NCBI RefSeq assembly: GCF_000165425.1
Contig: NW_001799638.1
Location: 124,001 to 188,000 of the forward strand
Length of the DNA: 64,000 bases
Reading direction: 5' to 3'
DNA from: Paramecium tetraurelia
Lineage: Eukaryota; Ciliophora; Oligohymenophorea; Peniculida; Parameciidae
Both the position numbers and the translations under genes were made by a program. Under the pieces are notes generated by a model. That model had not been told where the DNA came from, searched no databases, and was given only the letters and a program-made list of their open reading frames with translations. Of this stretch, positions 50,383 through 63,867 are shown one piece after another; the stretch's first letter is position 1, and every line of letters begins with the position of its first letter.

Positions 50383-50673
50383 TATAGAATAATTTTATTT
50401 TAAATTTATAAGAAGAAATGGAGATCTTAGCTCCAGCTTTCTATAATATATATTAGATTTTTGAGAAGTTTCTTGCAATTGAATTTCGTTTGATTCTAGA
50501 TTTGTAATTGAATATTTTATTCGGAATTTAGAATTCTTATTTAAATTTATATATTATTCGTTAAAAAAAAACTATTTTATTTATTTTTTAGATAGAAAAA
50601 AACTAAATTATTAATCCAATATTAATTCTAACATAAATTTATTATTTTAAGTAATCATTTTGAAATCATAACA

Positions 50674-51069
50674 ATGAGTGCGTTATAAAACCTTTTTAAG
50701 GCCTCTAAGTAGGGTGGTAAATAGATGTTAATACCACAATAAATGAATAAGATATTAAACATAACTTAAAGGAAATAGGGACATCTTAATTCTTGCATGT
50801 AGACTGAAATTTAGGATTCTCCTTATTTGTATAATGTTTAGGAGAAAATAGAAGGTGATTAAAACTAAAATAATCTATATTCTGAAGAAGAGGTAAAGTA
50901 AGAGTCTCCAAAAAAGAAACTTAAAACTGAAACAATGGAATCTATAGACTTTGGAGGATTGTCTTTAAATACCTGTTTAAGTCAATAATGTGTTGAATTT
51001 GGAACCTCAGACTCTTCATAATATCAGCCTAATGATTAATATTTCATTTTGCCAGAATAATCGTCTTGA
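50674..51069 (+). CDS. Small uncharacterised polar protein (131 residues)
   Basis: An intronless frame from ATG 50674 to TGA 51067. The protein is Gln/Ser/Asn-rich with a basic patch (SPKKKLKTE) in the middle, which could be a nuclear-localisation signal, and acidic/aromatic ends. No domain is recognised. Support is the length, the ATG/TGA ends and codon content denser than the flanking spacer. It could still be a chance frame. Confidence 0.45.
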
Positions 51070-51506
51070 GAATGAATTATTATTAAAAAAGTACATAACA
51101 AAATTCTATTTATATAAAGTTATTATAATCAAATATAGTATGATTGATTATATCCATAATTATATTAAAAAGAGATGAGTTAAGTGTTTTAAAGTCATTG
51201 TATGTAAATCTTTTGAGCTGCATACAATAAAAAACTGTAAATACTTATTAAAGAGAAATTATTAAAATTTACTAGAAAAGGAAATTAAGATTAAAAAGAT
51301 GAAATTCTGCCTAAAGTAGTCTCTCATATCTACCTATCAGTTTAAACAAGCTTTCCACTCACTTCTGGAGTGTTATTTGGTTTTCTTGAAAAAATACAAA
51401 TTCAAAATAATCATATTAAACAAACAAACTAAAAGAAATGGATTTTCCAAATTATTGTTTATATTAAATTTCTTATTTTATATGCTATATTTTATTAAAT
51501 TATATT
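51070..51506. other. Intergenic stretch between convergent genes
   Basis: About 440 bases. A subsegment near 51310-51370 is less AT-rich than the rest but has no open frame of note and no recognised RNA fold or snoRNA boxes. Otherwise nothing seen. Confidence 0.45.
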
Positions 51507-53098
<1,592 letters not shown>

Positions 53099-53705
53099 AC
53101 TTAATTTTAATAATTAAGGATATGTTTCTGATTCAAATTTTTTAATTACCTTATATAATAATCGCAATTATAAAAAATTAATCTTATAATAAAAAATTGA
53201 CATTCTATACCCATAATCTACACTTATTGACATCGATTCAATTCAAAGATACTATGGAACTTAATTATTATGTAAAATATCTTATTAATAATTAGACCTA
53301 AATGATTTCAAAGCTCAAATGGATTCAAATTCTAATTAAATATATCTCTTTCACTTTTTAAAGAAATACATTATAAGAAAAATTGGTAACCCAGATAATT
53401 GCAATCTTAGCATGAAAATTATTGATAATCATGTAAAAAATTGTTTAGAAATTCTGAATATCTTATTTTTATTGATTGATTCCTATCTTATTAAATGAGA
53501 GGTTCAAGCATATGTAGGAGTGGGATTGTATTAGCTAATTATTTCACATTTTATTAATCCTTTCAAATTTTGCAGTAAATTTATATAGGTGCTATTTTAT
53601 ATATAATATATGTCTAGTTTATAATAAATGTGAGATTGATTCTGAATATTCTATATTAACAGAATCAATTTTTCTATTTTATATTATATAACATTATAAT
53701 TAATA
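53099..53705. other. Divergent intergenic region with a hairpin
   Basis: About 600 AT-rich bases between divergent starts. The only structure noticed is a 10-bp inverted repeat (annotated separately). No gene or RNA supported. Confidence 0.5.
53635..53669. repeat. Perfect 10-bp inverted repeat
   Basis: ATTGATTCTG and CAGAATCAAT are exact reverse complements separated by 15 AT-rich bases. They lie 36 bases upstream of the ATG at 53706. The element could form a hairpin in the 5' untranslated leader or bind a dimeric regulator. Chance occurrence cannot be excluded. Confidence 0.7.
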
Positions 53706-55112
53706 ATGGAAACCTTTTTCACAGAAGTAGACAGTAAGAGTGATTAATCACATTTGCGAGAAATCAATCAGTTACTCATGCGACTAAATTTAGAATCACC
53801 GCGTACATAGCTAGCCATGAAAGAACTAAATTTAACTAAATATGATTGCTAACTTAAGTAAAATAGTGCCCAAATTATCATACAAGAACTTTGTCCAATT
53901 TCTTACATTATCATAATGAATCGAGAACCATGTACTTAAACCATTTACAAAATCTTAAAGGTAGCCAATAATTCTATGATATATTTAGAAAATCTTTCAA
54001 ATTTAGTGAATCGCAGAAGAGAAATTATTGGTCCATCAATAAAAATTGCTCTAAGAACACCTAAATAATTTAAGCAATATAACTTTGTTAAGAAGGTTTT
54101 TGATCATGATCTCAAATAGCTATATCAATCGGAACTCTAAATAAAAGCAGCATAACAAAAGAATACTGATAAAATCTATAGGCAAGTGGAAGAGAAGTTA
54201 AAATCCATCTCTCATAAAGCTAAGTAGCACAATAACAAAGTTGAAAGAAAACTATCCTTATTAAGAGAGAGAAGAAAGCACGAACTTGATGATAGGTTAA
54301 GTAAAAGTCTTGATTTTGATTCTAAATTTGAACCTATCCAAAAGACCTTGTAAGAATCTAAAATGAAATTCTAAATAATGATGCAATCTAAGACTCAATA
54401 AACTTTGGATTATCATAGATAAAAAAAGAAGAATATTACAGATTAAGAAGAATTACGAAGAACTAAATTATAATACTCAATGGAAACCTCACAGAGAAGC
54501 ACTTTTATTAGATAAGGCATAGCAAGCTATGACAGAATATAGTAGGCTTAATTGATAGAGTTGGATCAGTAGAATAAGGTCATTTAGAAAATAGGCAATT
54601 AAGTTGAAAAAACAAATTAAATGACTAATAAGAACTAGTAGGACATTCAAAAATCTCTACAGAAATTGAAAGAAGAATAAGATAGAAAGTTTACTAAAGT
54701 GCATAAAAATCTAAACTCAAAAACATAGATGCAATCTTTGAGGGAAAGCATGATTCATTAAGAAATATAGGATAAAATAATGTTCAGCAATGCAAAAGCT
54801 AAGAAAAGGTTAGATGAGATTCAATCAAAAATTAAATAGGTAGCGTAGCAAAAGCAATAGAAATAACAAGATTTATTGAATAAATACATAATAAAAATGG
54901 AAAGAAGAAATGACAGAATTATGGAAAAACATGTTAAACTTAGATAGAATCTGAAGAAAGGTAGCAACTCTCATAATCTCACTTAATAACAACATCAGCT
55001 AGTAATAGAAAAGGATGAATTGAACTCAGATATCACTAAAGTGTAAAGATTAGTGGTCAGCAAGTCAACGAAAAATATATAAGAATTACTCAACAACTTA
55101 AGATTCAATTGA
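53706..55112 (+). CDS. Coiled-coil protein, intronless
   Basis: A single uninterrupted frame of 468 residues. The first 110 residues (METFFTEVDSKSD...) are a mixed helical region. The remainder is a long Lys/Gln/Arg-rich coiled coil (RQVEEKLKSISHKAKQ, VERKLSLLRERRKHELDDRL, RRTKLQYSMETSQRSTFIR), ending NIQELLNNLRFN. Basic charge dominates, suggesting binding to acidic partners such as microtubule tails or nucleic acid (inference). No orthologue is recognised. Confidence 0.78.
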
Positions 55113-55190
55113 ATAATCATATATTTTATAACAATATTTAAAATTGAAGACTAATATTGATAAATCCTTTATAACTTTGAATATTATAAC

Positions 55191-56818
55191 TCACTTAGTT
55201 GATTTCCTATATAAAACAAAAGCTAAAAATCCGGCTGTAACAGTTGCAAAACTAAGCTTTTACCACTGTTTTTCTGCAATAAAACAAGAGGCTGTAGTAG
55301 AACCCAATACTAAAGTCTCAATTATACCCATCTTTGTATCAAGCTTTTCTTCCAAGATATATTTAGTCATTGAAGAAGCAAGAACTGCTGATGCTGTAGT
55401 CTTCCAAATAATGTCAGAGAATCTAAAACTTAATTAATTATTTTCGTTTATCTATGATTTCTAATGTATTTCACTAGCTGCTAATTTTGAATCATTTGTT
55501 TTGGTTTAATTAGTTGAATTCTTAGCTTCATTTTGATCTTAATTGTTGCTCAACATAGTTTAATAAAGAGAAGCTCTTTCTTTATTTGCTTATTTTAATA
55601 ATTCTCTGATTTCTTTTCTTTTATCGAATATTTCTTGATTTTAAGTAGTATTCTTTACTAGGTTCCAAGCTTGGTCAATATCTCTCCATGCTTCTTCATA
55701 GTCTTATTTTTATTAATATGCCAAAGCTCTTCTATACCAAACCTTTTAATTGGAAGGATCAAGTTGAATTGCCTATTAATAAAAATAATATCTACAATAT
55801 TGGCATGAGTGATACATGAATTAGAATCACCAAGATTCAAAAAACAAGCACTTAAATTAGATAACAAATTTATTCTTAATTTCTTAAATTCTTAGAGTTA
55901 TTCTTCTGGACATTAAATTAAATAGTATGGATCACACAATCCTATAGATAGATTATACTACTCAACAGCCCTGGCATAATTCTTTAACTGGAACCATTAG
56001 TTTCCTTAATTTTTTAGAAAAGTGGCTTCATCAAGAGACTTTTAGAATTAAAGAACAAGTTATGATTTTTAATCAATTTCTACTATTTTAGGGGAGCTTT
56101 GAACCTAAGAACCTTATAGATTGTTAGTAGGTAAACTTGAATTGGTTTCATCAATAATTTCTCCTTCTTCTACTTGCTTTTCTTCCTCTTATATAACTTA
56201 CCTTTAGGTGTTATCTTTTTAATTGAAATGAAGCGTAGGTTAAATTAATTCTGGTTCTTATTAATTTTATTCATCTTTTGATACATCTAAAGCTTAATGT
56301 AGTTGATTATCTAGCTATTGCTCGTTTTAAATTATTTCCTATTAATTTAATTACTAAGTGTGAGATTTATCCAATATTTCAAATTGAGATTAGTCAACAA
56401 CAGAATTTTCTACTCTTTCTTACTATTCTAATTTTTCTTGAGATTATGGAATTGCTTCATATAAGGATTCAACAAATTATGAGTTAGCATTATCGTGTTC
56501 TAAATTTTCATGGTGACTTTCATTTGATTATTTGTTATTTTAATGTTGAGGAACAGAATCTAAATGTTTAGAATTGTCTTCGTCTTTACTGATATTTAGA
56601 ATTTAGATAGGCTATTCTGTTTCTAATTTAACCTAGTTTTATTTGTCTTTTTCACTATGATGCTGAACTTGGGACTCATGCTATGGTTCCTTATTTTAGT
56701 TATCATTTGCGTGTTTCACATTCTTTTCAATCTTTAAGTGTTCCACTTCTTCTTAAGTATTATTATTTTGATCTTAATCAGAAACCTTAGGATTTGATTA
56801 CTCTTATGAAGAATCCAT
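55191..56818 (-). CDS. TPR protein with C-terminal membrane segments
   Basis: About 534 residues with one 23-nt intron (about 55779-55801). The first 260 residues are Gln/Asn/Glu-rich and probably disordered. A TPR unit set follows: KNQGNQWFQLKNYARAVEQY, then LLSNLSACFLNLGDSNSCIT, then AIQLDPSNQKVWYRRALAY. This is the pattern of FKBP/TOM34-like TPR clamps; the third repeat carries the K..YRRA clamp-type residues. The C-terminus has two or three hydrophobic stretches (TTASAVLASSMTKYIL, ETLVLGSTTASCFI, FATVTAGFLAFVLYRKSTK), so it is probably anchored in an organelle membrane. Chaperone (Hsp70/90) docking is inferred from the clamp-like residues. Confidence 0.75.
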
Positions 56819-57172
56819 AAATAAAATGTAAATTTTATATCAATAATTTATTTAATCATGTTTTTATGAGCATTTCTCATTCATATTACTTATTTTGTTT
56901 CATTATTCTAACAAATTAGTTTGAACTACCATTTATTCGACTATTTCTATTGGTTCATACAACTCTACTTGTAATTCTTTCTAATTCTATTTATGCGTAT
57001 CTATAATTGGGAGACCGTATGAAATAAATTCAATAAGAAGATCAAGATATCAAAAATTTACAAAATAATGAAATTGTTATCAATTGCAAAATTAATAATT
57101 TCATTAAAGAGACATGATTTTGTTAGATTTTAAATATTTTTACAAGTATTTTATCATAAATTTACAAATAAT
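56819..57172. other. Intergenic AT-rich stretch
   Basis: About 350 bases between the TPR gene start and the stop of the next minus-strand gene. Nothing beyond AT-rich spacer is seen. Confidence 0.5.
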
Positions 57173-57856
57173 TCATTAAATTTCAGTATCAAATATGTAA
57201 TGTGCAGTGTTTGTATCAACGGCTTGGAATATAATTTTAGCATTTCGATAAGCCTGAGGGTCCATTAATTCATCCTCCATAGTGAGTAACTTCCAATCTA
57301 CTTCTAAATAGTAAATTTTTTTGTAGGTATATAATGCAATTAGAGAGAGGAATATATTGATTATAAATAAAATGATTATCAATTATGATGAGAGTTGATT
57401 CCATAATACTCCTAAAATAATAAAGAGAACAGCTATTGAGATGGCGAGTAGAACTGTAAAATTTCTATATCTCTTTCTTTGATGAAATCTAAAGGTTCAG
57501 GAAATGCTATACTTTTTATTTTTAATTTCAGTTTTAAAGAAACATAAACAAAAAAGACATTGTAATGTTGATATCGAAGAGGAAGGCTTCTTCATTTCAG
57601 CAATCACACAATCAGGATGATATTATACATCGTCGCATTTACATAATTTAACTAAGCAACTTCTACGGCAAATATAACAAATTTTGGATTAAGTATATGG
57701 TTAATTAGTAACAAGGGTTAATTTCACTTTTTTACTCGATCTCTTGGGTCTATAAATGGGAGCAGACTCTTGATCCTTGGCTTGATCTGCCAGCACAAAT
57801 CTTCTTGATGATTTCAGGATGATTTCATCTTGATTTGATGCGGTTGAATTCAACAT
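57173..57856 (-). CDS. MARCH-type (RING-variant) membrane ubiquitin ligase
   Basis: 219 residues with one 24-nt intron (about 57507-57530) that removes an in-frame TGA. The RINGv finger starts near residue 64: KICYICRRSCLVKLCKCDDV, then YHPDCVIAEM and LQCLFCLC, giving C-x2-C...C-x-C...H-x2-C...C-x2-C with the RINGv hallmark Cys at the fourth position. Two membrane helices follow (FTVLLAISIAVLFIILGVLW and LIIILFIINIFLSLIALYTY), then a short cytosolic tail. MARCH ligases ubiquitinate membrane proteins in endosomes and ER. The finger plus two TMs fits the family well. Confidence 0.85.
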
Positions 57857-58101
57857 ATAAATAATTTAATAATCATTAATATTTTATATGAAGTTAATTT
57901 ATAATATGGACAGAATCAGAATCGAGGATTTATATGAAAGATAAGCAAGAACTAATTCGGTTTCTTATTCTTGATATTTTTGGTAAAAATATAAAATAAA
58001 TTAATATATATGATTTATAATTAATAACAATTGTATTTAAATATTTTAATTAATAATAATTACATAAATTTACCACTAAATTCCAAAACAAAACAAATTG
58101 C

Positions 58102-60088
58102 TCAGACAGTTATTATGATATATTTCCATTCTTTTATGGCATCGATCATCCATAAAAGAGAAGTATCATATTATTAGATAACTTTTTCAATAATATAAAT
58201 AAATTCTTCAAATACCGCCTCGCTAATTTTAAGCCTAGAATGTATGGCTTAGATATCTGATCTTTTAAAATATTTCCTACCAGACAATAAATATTCAAAT
58301 TTTTTAAGGATGGTTTTCTATACATTTGCATCATTGCTATCAAAAACATTCTTGATTTCAACATTAGATTGCAATTCATCAGCAATCAAAGGGACAAACT
58401 CACAAATTCTAGTTTCTCCAACAATATCACAAGGTAGCTTTTTATTAGTTATGTAAGGTAAGATGATATCGAATTCTTCTTCAAAGTCCTAGAAGATGAC
58501 TCTTTAAGGATTGAGTCTGGCCAGTAAATTGAACAATTTGTCTTTAATGCTCTAATACAATTGTATATTGATTTAATGTTAGCAATGTAATTAACTCAGG
58601 TCTTCAAGAGTAAAGCAGTTATTTTATTTGTTAAAAGCATAATGTAAGAAATATTTGGTATGCTAAACAAATTGATCGTATCCAATCTTGTGTATGAAAT
58701 TCTTGTTAATATAGGGGTCAGTTTAACATAACTTAATGAATTCAGCACAGAAATTGTCTATACCAAACTATTTATAAACTAAGTCTTTGATGCTATCTTA
58801 ATCAATCACAGCCGCTTTATAGGAATCAGTTTATTCAAGTATATAGTAGACAACTTCTTTTTCAGCGTGTTTCGACATGGCTCCTGATAGGTAGTATTTG
58901 AAAACTGAATATTAAACTGAATTAATTCCAAAGGCTTTGTGAAAGTCTCTCATAGAGTCCATAACATAATTAGTGGATTCTGAAGATCCTAAAATGAACC
59001 CGAAGATACGACTAAATTTAATGGCTTGTTCCTCTTGTTTGGTTCCTTTGAACAATGGACTCAATGAGAAATCTTCAAAAATTTGAGCATACATATTTTT
59101 AGCTATGGTTCTTATGCTATCTTTAACATTTTAAACAGAACGAGACTATTATAATGATTTGAATGCATACATTGCAGATAATGGCACCTCTGTAGTACTC
59201 CACTTTCTATGCACATTTAAATATAACTTCCATTCCAATTTTCATATCTATTAGTTTTTTGATATAGAGATACTTAAACCTGTTGAACATCTCATCAGTT
59301 ATATTAAGGTCCTAATGTAATTACTTAAGACTTTCAAAGTGATATGCCAATTTATTTCCATTACTTAAATCTATTAGTGCTTTAACAACCCCTTTCATTT
59401 CATGGGCAGTCCCGATGACAGGCCCAATCTACTCATCCTAGGCTAGTATTTATGCGAATTCCTTTGCATAGTCATCTAATCCTTCCATTTTTTCGAATTC
59501 ACTATGTCTTGTAATACTAGTTTTGGATCTAAGTTAAATGTAGTGATTGATACTTTTTTTCTTTAAATTATGAGAGAATGTCATTGATCGATTTTCCTGA
59601 AGAAAACGGACACTACTACTATTGTACAGATGATTGTGATTGTTATGATTGTTGAATTAGTTGGGTCTGATGATATTGAGATTTTTTGAGAACCACATTA
59701 TTACTGACGATACTAGTGTTTTCATCTCTTGAGGTCTTAACACTGCCATTAGAAGATTTAACTTTGTTCTTAACAGTAAACAACCTTTAGAAATGACGAC
59801 TCGAGCCAAGATCGAACTAATTGTTCTCTTCGATTTAGATTATTTAATTTTTTTGTTTCTTCTACGCCTATGGAGTAAGGGGCTTAGAAGCAGTTGATAA
59901 TCTTTCAGAATCAACAATACATCTGGCAGAACCTCCTTTTTTTATTTGCCAAAAATTATTTGGTTGTGTGCAATCTAAGGAGGGTAACTTTGAGAATAAA
60001 TGATCCCTTCTTGAACTTTATCCATCCTGGATTTCTTTGCTAGATTTGCTAACCAATATTTGGCTATATGCATTTTGTTTGAACTCAT
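58102..60088 (-). CDS. Protein with four tandem truncated-globin-like modules
   Basis: About 638 residues using introns of about 29 nt, 16 nt (59502-59517) and 25 nt. Residues 1-180 are Ser/Gln/Asn-rich. Four related helical modules follow at about 183-275, 291-395, 413-495 and 541-630. Module 2 aligns well with ciliate truncated haemoglobin (trHb group I). MYAQIFEDFSLSPLFKGTKQ matches the A/B-helix region with Tyr at the B10 position. ILGSSESTNYVMDSMRDFH matches the E/F region ending in the proximal His. Each module keeps a His in the same place: QLHQDLNITDEMF, DFHKAFGINSVQY, QLHCQHQINIQLY, AIHSRLKISEAVF. Haem binding is likely for module 2 and uncertain for the others. A gas or redox sensor role is inference. 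Confidence 0.75.
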
Positions 60089-60160
60089 GAGAGTCTCCTC
60101 TAATCATTAAAGAAAGATAAATAATTATTAAATTATTTGTAAGGTAGTAATAACATAATA

Positions 60161-61380
60161 TCATCTGAGAAATAGGTTTTTACTGGAACACATTTCTTGT
60201 TTGTCTTAATTATTTTACTCAGTGCCAAGTCTCCAAAATATCAAAGTTTCATCTCCAGCCGCAGAACAAAGCATAGACTAATCAGGAGATATGCCTAAAT
60301 GCAAAACCCTCGATTTGTGAGCTTAAAGTTCTTAGACCAATTTGGCCTATTAAATTACTTCTGCATTCCATATACTAATTTAGAATTTGGAAAACCCATG
60401 TGATGAAATAAGTTCTCTATATCTTGGTAAAAACTATAAAGCACAAACTTGTGATCCCGTATCTATGCTTTTGAAACACAGTCCTGTGTCAGAATTCCAA
60501 AACTTTATGTTTTTGTCATTGGAACCTCCTCCACTAACTAAGATATTGGGAAACCATGGACACCATGCCATAGCCTTGACAGCTGCACAATGACCTTCAC
60601 ATGACAAACGCAATGACATTTATCTTTTGTCCCATAATAATAGTTAATTATCATTTGCGCCACTGCTTAAAGTAGTTCCAGAGGAATTCCATTTCAATCC
60701 ACAAACCTCTTGAGTGTGTTTCTGAAATACTCCCACAACATTATTATTCTTTTCCCTTAGATCATGATTGAAAATAACGTTATCTCTGCCTGAAGTTGAC
60801 AATAATTCAAAACTGCTACTCATCGTTGACACTCTCTCATTATGATAATATAACTAGGTTATTGTTTGTTAGGAACAAACATCAACTATCTTGATAGAGG
60901 CATCATCAAATCCCACTCCTAAGATATGATCATTGATCCAATGTACTGCAGTTACATTTGAAGTTGCTTATAAAAGTTATTCAATATGCTCTATTTTATA
61001 GATATATTAAGTTACAATTTGAAGCATTCCATAAATACACTTTATTTTGTAATCCCACTGATAACACATTGTTATTGCCCCATTCCAAAATATTGAGATA
61101 GAAGTCATCTGCAATATCTGGTGCATCCAATATTTTCTCAGGGACTGAACTAATTTACCTAACTGTTTATTAGGTAGGCAATCTGTATTAATTATGTAAC
61201 TAATCCAAAAATGATATTGGGTAATTCTGCTGTTATTTTTGATTTCCAAAATTCAGCACTTTTTCCTCATTTATATGATACAATAACTAGGATATTGAAT
61301 TCAAATACATCATTATAATTTGATTAAGTGTGTGATTGATACAGCAATTTCGATTTACTTTTCGGAATAAATCTGTCCAT
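60161..61380 (-). CDS. CDC20/CDH1: CDC20/CDH1-type APC/C activator
   Basis: About 390 residues with introns of about 22 nt (ending GAG) and 25 nt. It begins MDRFIPKSK, the DRFIP C-box-like motif of APC/C activators. Next comes [20 protein letters not shown], the conserved lead-in to the propeller. Seven WD blades follow ([69 protein letters not shown]). The C-terminus ends LFLR, at the place of the Ile-Arg tail. These proteins bring substrates to the anaphase-promoting complex. The sequence does not let me choose CDC20 or CDH1 firmly. Confidence 0.9.
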
Positions 61381-61601
61381 ATATATATCCGTTAAATTAA
61401 TAATTATATTTTAGAATTATATAGTTTTATTTTGTTTCACACTCAAATATTTACTTTAATAATGGCATTTTTGATTTTGCTTAGAATTCGAATGCGGTCA
61501 TTTTAAATTGAATGAAAACGATATCTTTCTTCTTCCTTAATTCTTAATTTAATTTAAGTTAGGCAAATTATTAATAAAAAATATTAATAATTATATATAA
61601 A

Positions 61602-62241
61602 ATGAGCAATGCAAAGTATTTTCATATTCAATACCTTTAGATCTGACGGTGAGAATTAAAAATTTATTATGGGCGATGAACCTTTGAGATTTCAAAATTA
61701 TGTGGCCGGATAGGATGAACAACAAGGTACAAACATATTCAAATCTTAGTCCCATAATAAGATCAAAATTTAGAATACTACAATGAATATCTGAGACTAT
61801 ACATTGCTAATGTTGTCTTAACGAATTAAGTATTGTATGGAATTTATATTAGTTAAAAGAACTTTTGAATGAAAAGAATGAACTAGTCAACAAATTAAAC
61901 AAATTAGAAGTAATTTTTAATATCACCAAAATTCAAGCGTCGAAATCAAGAGCTCAATTCAAATGTTGAAGAAACTGGAGAAGAAAGAAAGAAAAGATTG
62001 AGAAGACCAGCACAAGAAATCGAAAGGCATTTTACTTGTCCAGTCGAAAATTGCTAAAAGAAATATGGGTAAAAGTCCTTAATAAGTGTTTCTTAGAGCT
62101 GAAGGGTCTCTCAACCAGCACATCAAACTCAAACATCCAGAATTAGTCAAGGATAGAGCATTTTATAAATCAAATGAATAATCGCAATAACAAGGAGAGC
62201 CTGAATCATTGTCAGATCTAAAACAAGAATAAATTTAATGA
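61602..62241 (+). CDS. Small C2H2 zinc-finger protein with five introns
   Basis: About 170 residues after five introns (25, 23, 23, 28 and 28 nt; one ends AAG). A short leucine-rich helix (residues 45-85, LKELLNEKNELVNKLNKLE) may dimerise. A basic stretch (EERKKRLRRP) follows. A single C2H2 finger comes next: HFTCPVENCQKKYG with EGSLNQHIKLKH (C-x4-C-x12-H-x4-H). The tail is acidic/Gln-rich. A DNA- or RNA-binding role is suggested by the finger and basic patch. The intron density is the highest in the window for its length. Confidence 0.78.
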
Positions 62242-62478
62242 CACATAATTAAAATAATATAAGTTATTTTAAACATACCTATAAACTTTAAATCACTAAT
62301 TTATTGTTCCTAATTTCTTCCTTAATATTATTGTAAATAATATCAAAATAAATTCAAATTAATTTATAATACACATTGCTTTCAAATTTTAAATACAAAA
62401 TATTGAGGATCCGACCCTTTTGCAGATAGATTATATTCAAATACACAATTTAATAAATTATTAATTTAAAATAGATAC

Positions 62479-63681
62479 TCATGATGACGCTGATGTTGAG
62501 CCTAATTTGATGGGATGGAGAACCTCCTTTTCTTCTTCATCCTTATACTTACCAGCAAAGCAATTCTAAAATACCTTAAGAATTTAATTTATTGTGATTG
62601 TTGCAGATTATTGTCTCTAAACAATTGAATAACCTTAAAATATGAGAAAGAAAGCTTACTTCTAACAACTTCATCAAATACTCGAGCATTCAATTTAATT
62701 CCCAATGGCCAAGCAATGTAAATATCATACTTTTTTAGGTTGTTGATGAAATGGAGAATCTTTTTGCTTTATACAAATCCTCTATCGAAAGTGAAAAAGA
62801 TTCCACCATAACTAGGAGGAATTGAGTTAAACAAGATTTTTATAACAAAATAAATTAGCTTATCGGAATAACTTCTATATTGACTTTCTCCATTTAATTC
62901 AACATCTCCTAAAAATTGAATTGCCAAATCAACAATATTTGTGCATAAAATCATGTATTCTGTTTCAACTTCCTTATCCAAAAGAGCTGCATTAATTGTT
63001 GAATAGGCAATCTGAGCATCAGCAAAAAGATTTTAAATGTTTTCAGTTTTAAATTGAACATCAAGAATTGGTGCTAAGTTTGATGATTAGCAATCTCTAA
63101 CTTTCTTACAAATCATTTCCAAATTTTCATTCTATTATTTTCCAAGTTCATAATCAACTTTCAGACATACAAATTAAATTGAGGGTTTATTCTGATATCC
63201 GTGTTGTTTAAGTTCCTCGGCTAATTTCAAAGGAGCTTCATCCTTAATTACGCAGGCTCTTTTCAAGATTGATTGAGTTGTCTAGAAAAATTCCAAGGGT
63301 GTTTTTTTATCATCCAAGATTTATTTTCGGGAGAATTACTCTTTCGCCAAAATCATCTAAAATGATAAACAGATATTAATACAGCAGATGTATAATCTTT
63401 CATTACCAAATCATTATAGAATACTTCCAAAATTTGCTATTCAAAGTTGCTTAGATTTTCTAGCTTTTCCTTATGAGTTTCATAGTATTCATTTTCTTGT
63501 CCAATCAATGGCTAATGTAAACATCTATGTTTAATAGTATAGATTACGATTTTAGGTAATTTAATTATGTTTCATCATTAAAGGTTGAAAAATCCAGGAT
63601 TATCTATTTATGGCTTTACTCTTGATAGCATTCAGTCAATGAAGTTATCTAGATTTTCAAAATATCGGTTGTGTTCGACAT
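62479..63681 (-). CDS. Uncharacterised 375-residue protein
   Basis: About 375 residues after introns of 23, 26 and 26 nt; the in-frame length supports the model. The N-terminal half is helical (KEKLENLSNFEQQILEVF). The C-terminal half alternates hydrophobic strands and helices (LIYFVIKILFNSIPPSYGG, IFFTFDRGFVQSKKILHFI, KYDIYIAWPLGIKLNARVF), ending EEEKEVLHPIKLGSTSASS. The second half looks like a folded alpha/beta domain, but I do not recognise the family. No signal peptide or membrane helix. Confidence 0.65.
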
Positions 63682-63867
63682 AATAGAATTAAATAATAAT
63701 TATTAATGAAATTTAGGTCATTCTTTCATTTAGTAATAAACTCAATTTAATGAATTAATGTAGAGAATTTATAACTCACTCATAAGAAATCTTACAAACG
63801 AGTAACTCTATTTTGTATTTTTAGAGATATTTCTTCTATAATAAATTTATAATTAATCAATAATACG

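Noticed and set aside
55144..55437. Plus-strand frame opposite the TPR/membrane gene
   Set aside because: It is antisense to conserved-looking TPR and membrane segments of the minus-strand gene and has no recognisable product.
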